DNA from: Nonomuraea ceibae
GTDB taxonomy: Bacteria; Actinomycetota; Actinomycetes; Streptosporangiales; Streptosporangiaceae
Reading direction: 5' to 3'
DNA: 64,000 nt
Assembly: GCF_019396325.1 (NCBI RefSeq)
Contig: NZ_JAHKRO010000015.1
Span: forward strand, 14,093-78,092
Positions 47,121 through 55,529 of the stretch are shown piece after piece (the stretch's first letter is position 1; the number at the start of each line of letters is the position of its first letter). The position numbers and the translations under genes are program-made. The notes under the pieces were generated by a model. That model made no database searches, was not told the origin of the DNA, and was given only the letters and a program-made list of their open reading frames with translations.

Positions 47121-47993
47121 CTACGCCGCGTCGAAAAGGTCGCCGTGCTTCTCCACCCTGGCGAGCACGTCGGCCGTGGTGAACACCAGGTCGTCGGCGT
47201 GTTCGCAGGTCTCGACCTCCTTCCACAGCAGCGGCGTGGAGACCGTCGGCCTGGCCCTGGCGCGCAGCGAGTAGGGGGCCACGGTGGTCTTGGCCGGGTT
47301 GTTCTGGCTCCAGTCGATGAACACCTTGCCGGGCCGCAGCTTCCTCGCCATGACGCTGACCACCTCGCCCGGATGCTCCTTGGCCAGCGCCTGGGCCAGC
47401 CGCTTGGCGTACGCGGACGGCTCCTCGCGGCCGTCCCAGGCGGCGTAGAGCTGCATGCCCTTGCTGCCGCTGGTCTTGGGCCTGGCGGTGAGCCCGTCGG
47501 CGGCCAGCACCTCGCGCAGCATGAGCGCCACCCGGCAGCACTCGACGATCGTGGCGGGCGGGCCCGGGTCCAGGTCGAACACGAGCGTGTCGGGCGGCAG
47601 CGCCTCGCCGTCGTCCGAGACGCGCCACTGCGGGACGTGGAGCTCCAGGGCGGCCAGGTTGGCGTAGTAGACGAGGGTAGGCAGGTCGTCGACGACGGCG
47701 AAGTCGATGCTCTCGCGGTCCTTGGTGCTCCCCGGCACCGGCAGCCGGACGCGCCGGACCCAGCCGGGGGTGTGGTCGGGGGCGTTCTTCTCGAAGAACG
47801 AGGCCCCCTCGACGCCGTTGGGGTAGCGCTTGACGGTCAGCGGGCGGCCCGCCAGGTGGGGCAGCAGCACCGGGGCGACGCGGCTGTAGTAGTCGATGAC
47901 CTCGGCCTTGGCGAATCCCTCCTCCGGGTAGAGCACCTTGTCCAGGTTGCTCAGCGTGAGCTCGCGCCCGTCCACCTTGACGGGGACCTTCAC
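47121..47993 (-). CDS. LigD-type polymerase/primase (stand-alone)
   Basis: This archaeo-eukaryotic primase-family polymerase of 290 residues fills in ends during non-homologous end joining. Motifs include the metal-binding LVFDLDPG, the phosphate-binding KTSGSKGMQLY and FIDWSQN. It is a separate gene rather than the N-terminal domain of a fused LigD. Its GTG overlaps the stop of the ligase gene by 4 bases, so the two are co-translated. Confidence 0.92.
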   Translation of the reverse strand: MKVPVKVDGRELTLSNLDKVLYPEEGFAKAEVIDYYSRVAPVLLPHLAGRPLTVKRYPNGVEGASFFEKNAPDHTPGWVRRVRLPVPGSTKDRESIDFAVVDDLPTLVYYANLAALELHVPQWRVSDDGEALPPDTLVFDLDPGPPATIVECCRVALMLREVLAADGLTARPKTSGSKGMQLYAAWDGREEPSAYAKRLAQALAKEHPGEVVSVMARKLRPGKVFIDWSQNNPAKTTVAPYSLRARARPTVSTPLLWKEVETCEHADDLVFTTADVLARVEKHGDLFDAA

Positions 47994-48904
47994 CGCGTCA
48001 CCTCCGCAGGGAGCTTGTCCGCCCGCAGCCCGCGCCACACGGGATGGCGCAGCCGTTGGTCGTCGGTCCACATCGTGTAGGCCACCTCCCCGACCAGATC
48101 GGGTCTAACCCATCGATTACGCCACGGGACCGCGTTGCTGAACGGACTCCGCGCGATCTCCAGCGGCGCCAGCATCCCGTACAGGAGATCCAGGGCCTCC
48201 TCGGTGAAGCCGGTCCCGACGTGGCCGACGTACGTGAGGCCGGCGGGCGTGAACACGCCCATGACGAGCGAGCCGATGCCGCCCGCCCGGCGGCCCTTGC
48301 CGGGCTTCCAGCCGCCGATCACCACTTCCGTGATGCTCAGGTTCTTGACCTTGATCCAGGCGGGGGAGCGCACGCCGGGCTGGTAAGGAGAATCGAGCCG
48401 TTTGGCCACCACGCCTTCGAGGCCCTGCTCCGAGGTGGCCGCCAGCAGGCCGGAATCGCCGGGGAAGTAGGGAGGGGCGCCGATGTCGAGCTCGTCCAGG
48501 AGGCTGCGCCTGGCCCGGTACGGCAGGTCGCACAGGGACATGCCGTCGAGATAGAGCAGGTCGAAGGGCAGGTACGTGACGGGGTAGCGCTCCAGGATCA
48601 GCGGCTCGGGGTCGGTCAGGTGCATGCGCCGCTGCAGCCGGACGAAGTTCGGCCGGCCGTGGCGGTCCAGCGCCACCACCTCGCCGTCGATGACCGCACT
48701 TTTCATGCCGAAGTCCGAAATTTCGGGGTAGCGGCGGGTGTAGTCAGCCCCGTGCCTTCCCGTCACCCGGAGGCCACCGTCCACGTGCACGATGGCGCGA
48801 ATGCCGTCCCACTTGACCTCGAGGCCGTACCGGTCGTGATCGGAGGGTAGTTCCCCTGGTACAGCCAGCATTGGTTCAATCGAGTGTGGCATTGGTTGCA
48901 CCAT
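47990..48904 (-). CDS. ATP-dependent DNA ligase (LigD ligase domain, stand-alone)
   Basis: This 304-residue ligase seals breaks in the Ku pathway. The AMP-accepting lysine is K31 in EVKWDG. Further nucleotidyl-transferase motifs are VIDGEVVA, LEGVVAKR and WIKVKN, with an OB-fold at the C-terminus. It has no polymerase or phosphoesterase domain. It starts with ATG at 48904 (or 48892), 50 bases from the divergent ku gene. Confidence 0.93.
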   Translation of the reverse strand: MVQPMPHSIEPMLAVPGELPSDHDRYGLEVKWDGIRAIVHVDGGLRVTGRHGADYTRRYPEISDFGMKSAVIDGEVVALDRHGRPNFVRLQRRMHLTDPEPLILERYPVTYLPFDLLYLDGMSLCDLPYRARRSLLDELDIGAPPYFPGDSGLLAATSEQGLEGVVAKRLDSPYQPGVRSPAWIKVKNLSITEVVIGGWKPGKGRRAGGIGSLVMGVFTPAGLTYVGHVGTGFTEEALDLLYGMLAPLEIARSPFSNAVPWRNRWVRPDLVGEVAYTMWTDDQRLRHPVWRGLRADKLPAEVTR

Positions 48905-48954
48905 GACGGGTATGTGCCCATTGGTGGACCGCCCGCTACTGCTGAGGAGTGCCC

Positions 48955-49839
48955 ATGCGCAGCATCTGGAAAGGTGCGATCTCCTTCGGGCTGGTCACCA
49001 TCCCCGTCAAGCTCTACTCGGCCACCGAGCAGAAGGACGTCAGCTTCCACCAGGTGCACCGCGAGGACGGCGGCCGCATCCGCTACAAGAGGGTGTGCAC
49101 CGTCGACGGCGAAGAGGTCGCCTACGCCGACATCGCCAAGGGTTATGAACTCGGCACCGGCGAGATGGTCGTGCTGACCGACGAGGACTTCGAAGGACTG
49201 CCCCTCAGCACCTCCCGGCGCATCGACGTGCTGCAGTTCGCCCCGGCCGAGCAGATCGACCCCATCTACTTCGCCAAGTCCTACTACCTCGAACCCGACG
49301 CCCAGGGCGCCAAGCCGTACGTGCTCCTGCGCAACGCCCTGGAGAGCTCCGGGCAGGTCGCCGTGGTCAAGGTGGCGCTGCGCCAGCGTGAGTCGCTCGC
49401 CACGCTGCGGGTCCGCGACGGCGTGTTCGTCCTGGAGACCATGCTGTGGCCTGACGAGATCCGCAAGCCCGACTTCGAGTTCCTGGACGAGGACATCGAG
49501 GTACGGGCCCAGGAGCTCAAGATGGCCGAATCGCTCATCAACACGATGGAGGCCGACTTCGACCCCACCGAGTACCACGACACCTACCGCGAGGCGCTGC
49601 AACAGGTGATCGAGGCCAAGGTGGCGGGCAAGGAGGTCGTCGCGGCCCCCGAAGAGGAGGAGGCCGGGCCGGCCGTCGACCTCATGGCCGCGCTGCGCGC
49701 CAGCGTCGACGCCGCCAAGCGCGAGCGCACCGGCGGGGGCGCCGCCAAACCCAAGAGGGCCGCCAAGGAGTCCAAGGAGTCGAAGGAGTCCAAGGAGAAG
49801 GAGGCGGCCCCCAAGCGCAAGGCGCGCAAATCCGCGTGA
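48955..49839 (+). CDS. ku: Non-homologous end-joining protein Ku
   Basis: This homodimeric ring protein of 294 residues binds DNA ends and recruits LigD. The Ku core begins RSIWKGAISFGLVTIPVKLY and continues through YKRVCTVDGEEV and LETMLWPDEIR. The C-terminal tail is lysine-rich (SKESKESKEKE repeats), as in actinobacterial Ku with extended DNA-binding tails. GAGGAG lies 6 bases before the ATG. It is divergent from the ligase and polymerase genes. Confidence 0.95.
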   Translation: MRSIWKGAISFGLVTIPVKLYSATEQKDVSFHQVHREDGGRIRYKRVCTVDGEEVAYADIAKGYELGTGEMVVLTDEDFEGLPLSTSRRIDVLQFAPAEQIDPIYFAKSYYLEPDAQGAKPYVLLRNALESSGQVAVVKVALRQRESLATLRVRDGVFVLETMLWPDEIRKPDFEFLDEDIEVRAQELKMAESLINTMEADFDPTEYHDTYREALQQVIEAKVAGKEVVAAPEEEEAGPAVDLMAALRASVDAAKRERTGGGAAKPKRAAKESKESKESKEKEAAPKRKARKSA

Positions 49840-49840
49840 C

Positions 49841-50569
49841 TCAGACGGACAGCCACTTCTTCGGGCCGAGGTTCTTCAGCCTGTCGGTGCGCGCGTAGCC
49901 GATCTTGCCGCGCTCCGGGGCCAGGACCTTCGTCCACTTCTCACCGGGGCGCGAGGCGCACGCGCCCAGTGTGCGGCCCTGGGAGCCGAAGTGCTCCAGC
50001 TCCTTCGCGCCCCGTTCCGGCTTCACGTAGACCCGCGTCCCGGCCTTCACCCGGTAGGCGCACGTGGTCAGCCGCGCCTGGGCGGTGGCGTTCCCCCGAT
50101 CCCGGGTCTCCGGCCTCGGCCCCCGCGCCTCCCTCTCGACGCGCCCCTCCGTCAGCCCGGGCCCCTGCCGGGCGTCGCGCCGGTCACCTGCTCGGCGGTC
50201 GCGCAGGTCGCCGGGGGTGCGGGTGTCCTGGAGAGCGCGGGTACGGGCCTCACGGGCCTCACGGTGGTCGCGGGTCGGGTGGCGGTCGTTCGCCCAGTGG
50301 TCCGGGTGGGTGGGGAGGTTGTCGGCCCAGTGGCCGCGCCGGTCGTGCCGGTCGTGCCGGTCGCGCTGGTCGGCGGACCAGCGGTGGCGGGCTTCCTGGA
50401 GGTCGCGGGCCCGGGCGTGGCGGGACTCGTGGAGCTCCTGCCGCAGCTCGCGCAGGTCGCGGTGGGCGTTCGGGCCGGGCGGTGCGGGGTCGGCGAGCAC
50501 GGGTGGGGCGGTCGCCAGGGCGGCGCCGGAGGCGGCCAGCAGGACGGCCGCGATGCGGGTGAATGCCAT
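49841..50569 (-). CDS. Secreted His/Arg/Asp-rich protein with SH3-like C-terminus
   Basis: This 242-residue protein has a signal peptide (FTRIAAVLLAASGAALATAPPVLA). A long helical, highly charged middle (about 35-165) is rich in RHD and DRRxxH units (DRHDRHDRRGH). The C-terminal SH3-like domain has YRVKAGTRVYVKPERGAKE and CASRPGEKWTKV. The last part may bind peptidoglycan. Its stop lies one base from the stop of the convergent ku gene. It is not a known family member as far as I can tell. Confidence 0.72.
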   Translation of the reverse strand: MAFTRIAAVLLAASGAALATAPPVLADPAPPGPNAHRDLRELRQELHESRHARARDLQEARHRWSADQRDRHDRHDRRGHWADNLPTHPDHWANDRHPTRDHREAREARTRALQDTRTPGDLRDRRAGDRRDARQGPGLTEGRVEREARGPRPETRDRGNATAQARLTTCAYRVKAGTRVYVKPERGAKELEHFGSQGRTLGACASRPGEKWTKVLAPERGKIGYARTDRLKNLGPKKWLSV

Positions 50570-50759
50570 GGAAGCAGCTCCTATGTCGATGAAACTCCTC
50601 CTTGCATCGCATTTCCGACCCCGGACGGGAATGCGCCGCACAGTCGTATGACCGAATGCGGGTCCACGGCTTACCCGCACACATGAAAGCGAGGACACCG
50701 GAGATGATCCGGCGCCCCCGCGTTAGCTCTGCCCGGAACCCCGGGCCGAGATGATCGGT

Positions 50760-51140
50760 TTACCAGTGGCCACCGTGGTTGTGGCGGATCTTCAGGCAGC
50801 CGCGACGGTGCACGGAGCGGACCTTGTCCTCGGCCAGGTTGAGGAACACCTTGACACGGTTGACGTAACGGCCGTGGCCGTGACGGTGGCCGTGGTGGCC
50901 CCAGCCCCAGCCGTGGCCGTGGCCGCGACCCCAGCCGTGGCCGTGGCCCCAGCCGTGGCTGCGGTGCCAGCGGCACCAGCGCGGGTGAGCGACGAAGTTG
51001 GAGACGTTGGTGGCCGCGCCGACGCTGGTGGAGGCGTTGGCGGTGGTGGTGGCGGAGGCCGCCTCGCCGACACCCACCATGCCGCCGGTGAGGGCGGTGG
51101 TCAGCGTGGCGGCAGCCATCATGGTCTTGAGCTTGGACAT
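50760..51140 (-). CDS. Secreted His/Gly/Trp-rich small protein
   Basis: This 126-residue protein has a signal peptide (LKTMMAAATLTTALTGGMVGVGEAA). The mature part contains a dense H-G-W-R tract (HGHGWGRGHGHGWGWG and HHGHRHGHGR) between residues about 68 and 100. A short charged tail follows with one Cys pair partner (WCRW early, GCLK late). The histidine tract could bind Ni2+, Zn2+ or Cu2+; this is inference. Three TGACA repeats lie upstream. Confidence 0.65.
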   Translation of the reverse strand: MSKLKTMMAAATLTTALTGGMVGVGEAASATTTANASTSVGAATNVSNFVAHPRWCRWHRSHGWGHGHGWGRGHGHGWGWGHHGHRHGHGRYVNRVKVFLNLAEDKVRSVHRRGCLKIRHNHGGHW

Positions 51141-51206
51141 TGTGCTTCCCCCTGAACGGTTCCTTGCACTTGCGGCAATTTCCGTGATGACGGAGAGTGC
51201 CTGAGA

Positions 51207-51234
51207 TGTCACGCTGGGTGTCATCTGGTTGTCA
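51207..51234 (-). promoter_or_regulatory. Three TGACA direct repeats upstream of the His-rich gene
   Basis: Read on the minus strand, TGACA occurs three times (51230-51234, 51219-51223, 51207-51211) at 11- and 12-base intervals, one helical turn each. Such phased direct repeats are typical of OmpR/PhoP-type response-regulator sites. They lie about 65-95 bases upstream of the gene at 51140. Confidence 0.45.
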
Positions 51235-51369
51235 TACTTTCCGGGGGTTGCAGGCCATAAACGGCGATCAAGTCCTTTTGCCGCACGCTTGGCCTGTCGT
51301 TAGATCAATTAGAGATGTATGAAGCGATATAAGCTGAAATGTCCAGAAACTCGTGTGTGAGGAGGAGGC

Positions 51370-52266
51370 ATGGCAGAGCCGGTCCCGCACTGGCCGGGGC
51401 GGATGGTCGGTGACGTCCACGTCAGGTCCACCCCGCCCGGCGCCCCCGAGCAGGCGGTCTTCGTACACGGTCTGGCAGGGGCGGCCACCAACTGGACCGA
51501 CCTCATGGACGAGCTGAAGGACGACGTCACCGGGCACGCGATCGACCTGCCGGGCGCCGGGCACTCGCCCGCGCCCGCCGACGGCGACTACAGCGTGGCC
51601 GCGCACGCGGCCGCGGTCGTCCGGCTGCTGGACCAGGTCGGCCCGGCGCACCTGTTCGGCAACTCGATGGGCGGGGCGGTCTGCGTGCGCGTCGCCGCCG
51701 GACGCCCCGAGCTGGTGCGCTCGCTCACGCTCATCTCGCCGGCGCTGCCGGACCTGCTGCCCCGCTCCGGCCCGGTGCGGGTGGCCGCCGCCGCGACGCC
51801 CCGGCTGGGCGAGTGGGTGGCGAGCCGGCTCAAGCTGATCCCCGCCGAACAGCGGATCAACGCCTCGTTCGCGGTGGTCTGGGCGGACATGGCCGCCGTG
51901 CATCCGGTACGGCTGCGCGAGGCGATCGAGGAGCAGCGGCGCCGCGACGAACTGCCGTACTCCGCGGCCGCGATGATCGGCTCGGCCCGGGGCATCGTGG
52001 CGGAGTACTTCCGGCGCGGCGCGGACAACCTGTGGCGCCAGGCCGAGAAGGTCCAGGCCCCCACGCTGATCATCCACGGCCGCCACGACCGGCTCGTCCG
52101 GCCCGCGATGGCCGCCAGGGCGGCGCGCGCGTTCCGTGATCTGAGACTGGTGCTGCTGCCCAGGGCCGGGCACGTGGCGATGATGGAGGTGCCGCGCGTG
52201 GTGGCCGCCGAGGCGCGCCGTCTGATCCGTGAGACGCGATTGGGGAATGCCCCACTGCCCGGCTAG
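51370..52266 (+). CDS. Alpha/beta hydrolase
   Basis: This soluble hydrolase of 298 residues has FVHGLAGAATNW (oxyanion loop), the nucleophile elbow GNSMGG, the acid in IIHGRHDRLV and the histidine in RAGHVAMME. GAGGAGGAGG precedes the ATG. It lies upstream of moeZ in the same direction. The substrate is unknown. Confidence 0.87.
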   Translation: MAEPVPHWPGRMVGDVHVRSTPPGAPEQAVFVHGLAGAATNWTDLMDELKDDVTGHAIDLPGAGHSPAPADGDYSVAAHAAAVVRLLDQVGPAHLFGNSMGGAVCVRVAAGRPELVRSLTLISPALPDLLPRSGPVRVAAAATPRLGEWVASRLKLIPAEQRINASFAVVWADMAAVHPVRLREAIEEQRRRDELPYSAAAMIGSARGIVAEYFRRGADNLWRQAEKVQAPTLIIHGRHDRLVRPAMAARAARAFRDLRLVLLPRAGHVAMMEVPRVVAAEARRLIRETRLGNAPLPG

Positions 52267-52310
52267 GTTTCACATGGAGATAGAGACCCCCTGAAACGGG
52301 AGCGTAGAAA

Positions 52311-53492
52311 GTGTCGTTGCCACCGCTGGTAGAGCCGGCCGCCGAGCTCACCGTCGACGAAGTGCGCCGTTACTCGCGTCACCTGATCATTCCCGACGTG
52401 GGGATGGCCGGGCAGAAGCGGCTCAAGAACGCCAAGGTGCTGTGTGTCGGCGCCGGCGGTCTCGGGTCGCCGGCGCTGCTCTATCTCGCCGCGGCGGGTG
52501 TGGGCACGCTCGGCGTCGTCGACTTCGACGTCGTGGACGAGTCCAACCTGCAGCGCCAGGTCATCCACGGCCAGTCCGACGTGGGCCGGCTGAAGGCCGA
52601 GAGCGCCGCGGCGTCCGTCCGGGAGATCAACCCGCTGATCGACGTCGTGATCCACAACACGGCGCTGACCACCGAGAACGTCATGGAGATCTTCTCGGGC
52701 TACGACCTGATCCTCGACGGCACCGACAACTTCGCCACCCGCTACATGGTGAACGACGCCGCGGTGCTGCTGGGCAAGCCGTACGTCTGGGGCTCGATCT
52801 ACCGCTTCGACGGCCAGGCGAGCGTGTTCTGGGCCGAGCACGGCCCCTGCTACCGCTGCCTCTACCCGGAGCCCCCGCCTCCCGGCATGGTGCCGTCGTG
52901 CGCCGAGGGCGGCGTGCTCGGCGTGCTGTGCGCGTCGATCGGCTCCATCCAGGTCAACGAGGCGATCAAGCTGCTCACCGGCATCGGCGACCCGCTCGTC
53001 GGCCGCCTGATGATCTACGACGCCCTGGAGATGAAGTACCGCGACGTCAAGGTCCGCAAGGACCCCGAGTGCGTGCTGTGCGGCAAGAACCCGACGGTCA
53101 CCCAGCTCCTGGAGGACTACGAGGCGTTCTGCGGCGCGATCTCCGACGAGGCGGCCGAGGCGGTCAGCGGCTCCACGATCACCGCCCAGGAGCTCAAGGC
53201 CATGCAGGACAACGGCGAGAACATCTTCCTCGTCGACGTCCGCGAGCCGAACGAGTACGAGATCGTCTCCATCCCGGGCGCCACGCTGATCCCCAAGGGG
53301 GAGTTCCTCAACGGCTCGGCCCTGGAGAAGCTGCCGCAGGACAAGCGGATCGTGCTCCACTGCAAGTCCGGCGCCCGTTCGGCGGAGGCGCTCGCGGTCG
53401 TCAAGAACGCGGGCTTCGCCGACGCCGTCCACGTCGGCGGTGGCGTGCTGAGCTGGGTCAAGACCGTCGACCCGAGCCTGCCGTCTTACTGA
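52311..53492 (+). CDS. moeZ: Sulfurtransferase/adenylyltransferase MoeZ (ThiF-rhodanese)
   Basis: This 393-residue enzyme adenylates and sulfurates small sulfur-carrier proteins (MoaD, ThiS, CysO types). The E1-like domain has the nucleotide loop GAGGLG (47-52), TDNFATRY and a zinc site from two CxxC pairs (CYRC, CVLC). The C-terminal rhodanese domain carries the active cysteine C351 in HCKSGARS. It is the counterpart of Rv3206c. It starts at a GTG with GGGAG upstream. Confidence 0.94.
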   Translation: MSLPPLVEPAAELTVDEVRRYSRHLIIPDVGMAGQKRLKNAKVLCVGAGGLGSPALLYLAAAGVGTLGVVDFDVVDESNLQRQVIHGQSDVGRLKAESAAASVREINPLIDVVIHNTALTTENVMEIFSGYDLILDGTDNFATRYMVNDAAVLLGKPYVWGSIYRFDGQASVFWAEHGPCYRCLYPEPPPPGMVPSCAEGGVLGVLCASIGSIQVNEAIKLLTGIGDPLVGRLMIYDALEMKYRDVKVRKDPECVLCGKNPTVTQLLEDYEAFCGAISDEAAEAVSGSTITAQELKAMQDNGENIFLVDVREPNEYEIVSIPGATLIPKGEFLNGSALEKLPQDKRIVLHCKSGARSAEALAVVKNAGFADAVHVGGGVLSWVKTVDPSLPSY

Positions 53493-53529
53493 GTCTGCTT
53501 TCCGACGGATGACACGGGGTCGCCCGCAT

Positions 53530-53535
53530 TAAGGT
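53530..53535 (+). promoter_or_regulatory. Candidate -10 element of the first protease cassette
   Basis: TAAGGT lies 7 bases before the GTG at 53543, as for leaderless transcripts. Confidence 0.5.
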
Positions 53536-53542
53536 CGATCCC

Positions 53543-54262
53543 GTGGACAACGCCCGCCTCTGGCCTTCCCTGCTGGTGGCCTCCGCGCTGACTCTGGTCT
53601 GCGCGGTGGCCGCCGGGGTCGCGGCCGGTTCGGCGAGCGGCGAGCTGACCCGGGGTCCCACCGCGGCCGAGCTCAGGGCCGCCGCCGAGCGCGAGGTCGC
53701 CGAGCGCTGGCGCACCTGGGCGGCCGGGCGCGTCTTCCCGTCCAGCCTCGCCTACTCTGCCGAGCAGGGCGGCCGCGAGCGGGCCCGCCGGATCGGCATC
53801 TCGCCGCGCACCACCTGTCACGACGCCGTCGACGCCGAGGCCGCCGCCGCGCTGGCCGCCGCGGGCTGCCGCGCCGTGCTGCGCGCCACCTACATCGACG
53901 CCCTGCGCGGCGTGCTCGTCACCGTGGGCGTGGTCGCGCTGCCCGACAAGCAGCGCGCCGCCCGCGCCAGGTCCGCCTTCCCGGGCAGCGGCGCGCCCGT
54001 TCCCGGCCTGCGCCCGCTGGCCTTCCGCGGCACGGTGTCCGACCGGTTCACCCCCGCCGTGCGGCAGTCCGGCTCGGTACGGCAGGCGGGCCCGTACCTG
54101 GTGCTGACCACGGCGGGCCAGGTCGACGGCCGGCCGGCGAGCAAGTCGGGCGAGCAGCGGCCGGCGGTCTTCGCCTTCGCGACCGAGATCTCCGAGCGCG
54201 TCCTGGCCGACCTGAGCAGGCCCCGGATGCCCAACTGCGCGGCCGAGGAGTGGCGGTGCTGA
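53543..54262 (+). CDS. Anchored four-cysteine partner protein, copy 1
   Basis: This 239-residue protein has an N-terminal membrane/signal segment (about 8-32). Its external domain is shared with the protein at 55530-56435: RWRTWAAGRVFP, RRIGISPRTTCHDAVD, GCRAVLRATYID and GPYLVLTTAGQVDGR. Two internal cysteines and two C-terminal ones (NCAAEEWRC) are conserved in the paralogue and probably form disulfides. I do not recognise a named family. The end overlaps the start of the subtilase gene, so the two are co-translated. A role as chaperone, inhibitor or substrate-presenting partner of the protease is inference. Confidence 0.72.
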   Translation: MDNARLWPSLLVASALTLVCAVAAGVAAGSASGELTRGPTAAELRAAAEREVAERWRTWAAGRVFPSSLAYSAEQGGRERARRIGISPRTTCHDAVDAEAAAALAAAGCRAVLRATYIDALRGVLVTVGVVALPDKQRAARARSAFPGSGAPVPGLRPLAFRGTVSDRFTPAVRQSGSVRQAGPYLVLTTAGQVDGRPASKSGEQRPAVFAFATEISERVLADLSRPRMPNCAAEEWRC

Positions 54263-55476
54263 GCCGCGGGCCGCTCGTGCGGGCGGCGCTCCTCGCCGGG
54301 CTGCTGCCGGCGCTCACGGCCCCGGCGTGGGCGGACGAGGTACGGTCCGGGCAGGAGCGGGTCATCAGGACGCTGGACCTGGCCAAGGCGTGGCGGATCA
54401 GCGAGGGCGACGGCGTCACCGTGGCCGTGCTCGACTCGGGCGTCGACCCGGGCCACCGCGACCTGGCGGGCTCGGTCACCGTCGGCCGCGACTTCACCGC
54501 GGGGGCGAACCCGCCCGGCGTCACGCCCCGCCGCCTGCACGGCACGTACATGGCCTCGCTGATCGCCGGGCACGGGCACGGCCCGGACGGGAAGCTGGGC
54601 GTCATCGGGGTCGCGCCACGCGCCCGGGTGCTGTCGGTACGGGTGATCCTGGAGGACGAGGAGCCGGGGTTCCGCACGTTCAACACCGACGAGCGGTTCG
54701 AGAACGTGGTCGCGCGCGGCATCCGCTACGCCGTCGACCGCGGGGCCGACGTGATCAACCTGTCGATCTCCAAGGAGCTGGCGACCCGCCAGGACCGGGC
54801 GGCCGTGCGTTACGCGGTGTCCAAGGGGGTCGTGGTGGTCGCGGCGGCGGGCAACGAGGGCACCCGCGAGGTCGAGGGCGGCGGCGCGGCGCCGTACTCC
54901 TACCCGGCGGCCTTCCCCGGCGTGGTGTCGGTGGGGGCGACCGACGGGAGGCTGCGGCGGGCGACGTTCTCCAACTGGAACTCCTCGGTGGTGGTGGCCG
55001 CGCCGGGCGTCGACATCATGGGCGCGGGGCCGGGCGACGCCTACTGGGTGGGCCGGGGGACGTCGCAGGCGACCGCGCTGGTGTCGGGGGTGGCCGCCCT
55101 GATCAAGGCCGAGTATCCGGACCTGTCGCCGCCGCTCGTCGTGCGGGCGCTCGCGGCCAGCGCCGACGACCGGCCGCCGGGCGGCTACGACACCGGCACC
55201 GGGTTCGGCGTCGTCAACGCCGCCAGGGCGCTGGCCGAGGCGGAGCGGCTGGCCGGGCACACCGAGACCGCGGCGGGCGCGCAGGCGGCCGACCCGGACA
55301 GGCCGCTGGGCCAGGCGCCGCCCGCCCCGATCCAGGTCGTGCACCGCGACGGCGCGCACATCCTGCTGCACGGGGGCCTCGCGGCGGCGCTGGCCGTGGT
55401 GGCGCTGGGATCGCTGGGAGCCATCGTCGCCCTGGTCAGAAGGGGCCGACGCCCACACAATGACCAAGAGGCATGA
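54256..55476 (+). CDS. Mycosin-like S8 serine protease, copy 1
   Basis: This is a membrane-anchored subtilase of 406 residues. After a signal peptide the catalytic domain has D60 (VAVLDSGVD), H95 (HGTYMASLIAG) and S270 (GTSQATALVSG), with the oxyanion-hole AGNEG. A C-terminal membrane helix (about 373-395) and a short basic tail anchor it with the catalytic domain outside. The layout matches mycosins of type VII secretion, but no ESX genes are in the window. The GTG at 54256 has GAGGAG 5 bases upstream and overlaps the partner gene by 7 bases. Confidence 0.88.
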   Translation: MLSRGPLVRAALLAGLLPALTAPAWADEVRSGQERVIRTLDLAKAWRISEGDGVTVAVLDSGVDPGHRDLAGSVTVGRDFTAGANPPGVTPRRLHGTYMASLIAGHGHGPDGKLGVIGVAPRARVLSVRVILEDEEPGFRTFNTDERFENVVARGIRYAVDRGADVINLSISKELATRQDRAAVRYAVSKGVVVVAAAGNEGTREVEGGGAAPYSYPAAFPGVVSVGATDGRLRRATFSNWNSSVVVAAPGVDIMGAGPGDAYWVGRGTSQATALVSGVAALIKAEYPDLSPPLVVRALAASADDRPPGGYDTGTGFGVVNAARALAEAERLAGHTETAAGAQAADPDRPLGQAPPAPIQVVHRDGAHILLHGGLAAALAVVALGSLGAIVALVRRGRRPHNDQEA

Positions 55477-55529
55477 TCCGCCCCGTTAGGGGGACGAAAT
55501 AGACACGAAGCCGAGCTGGGAACGAGGCG

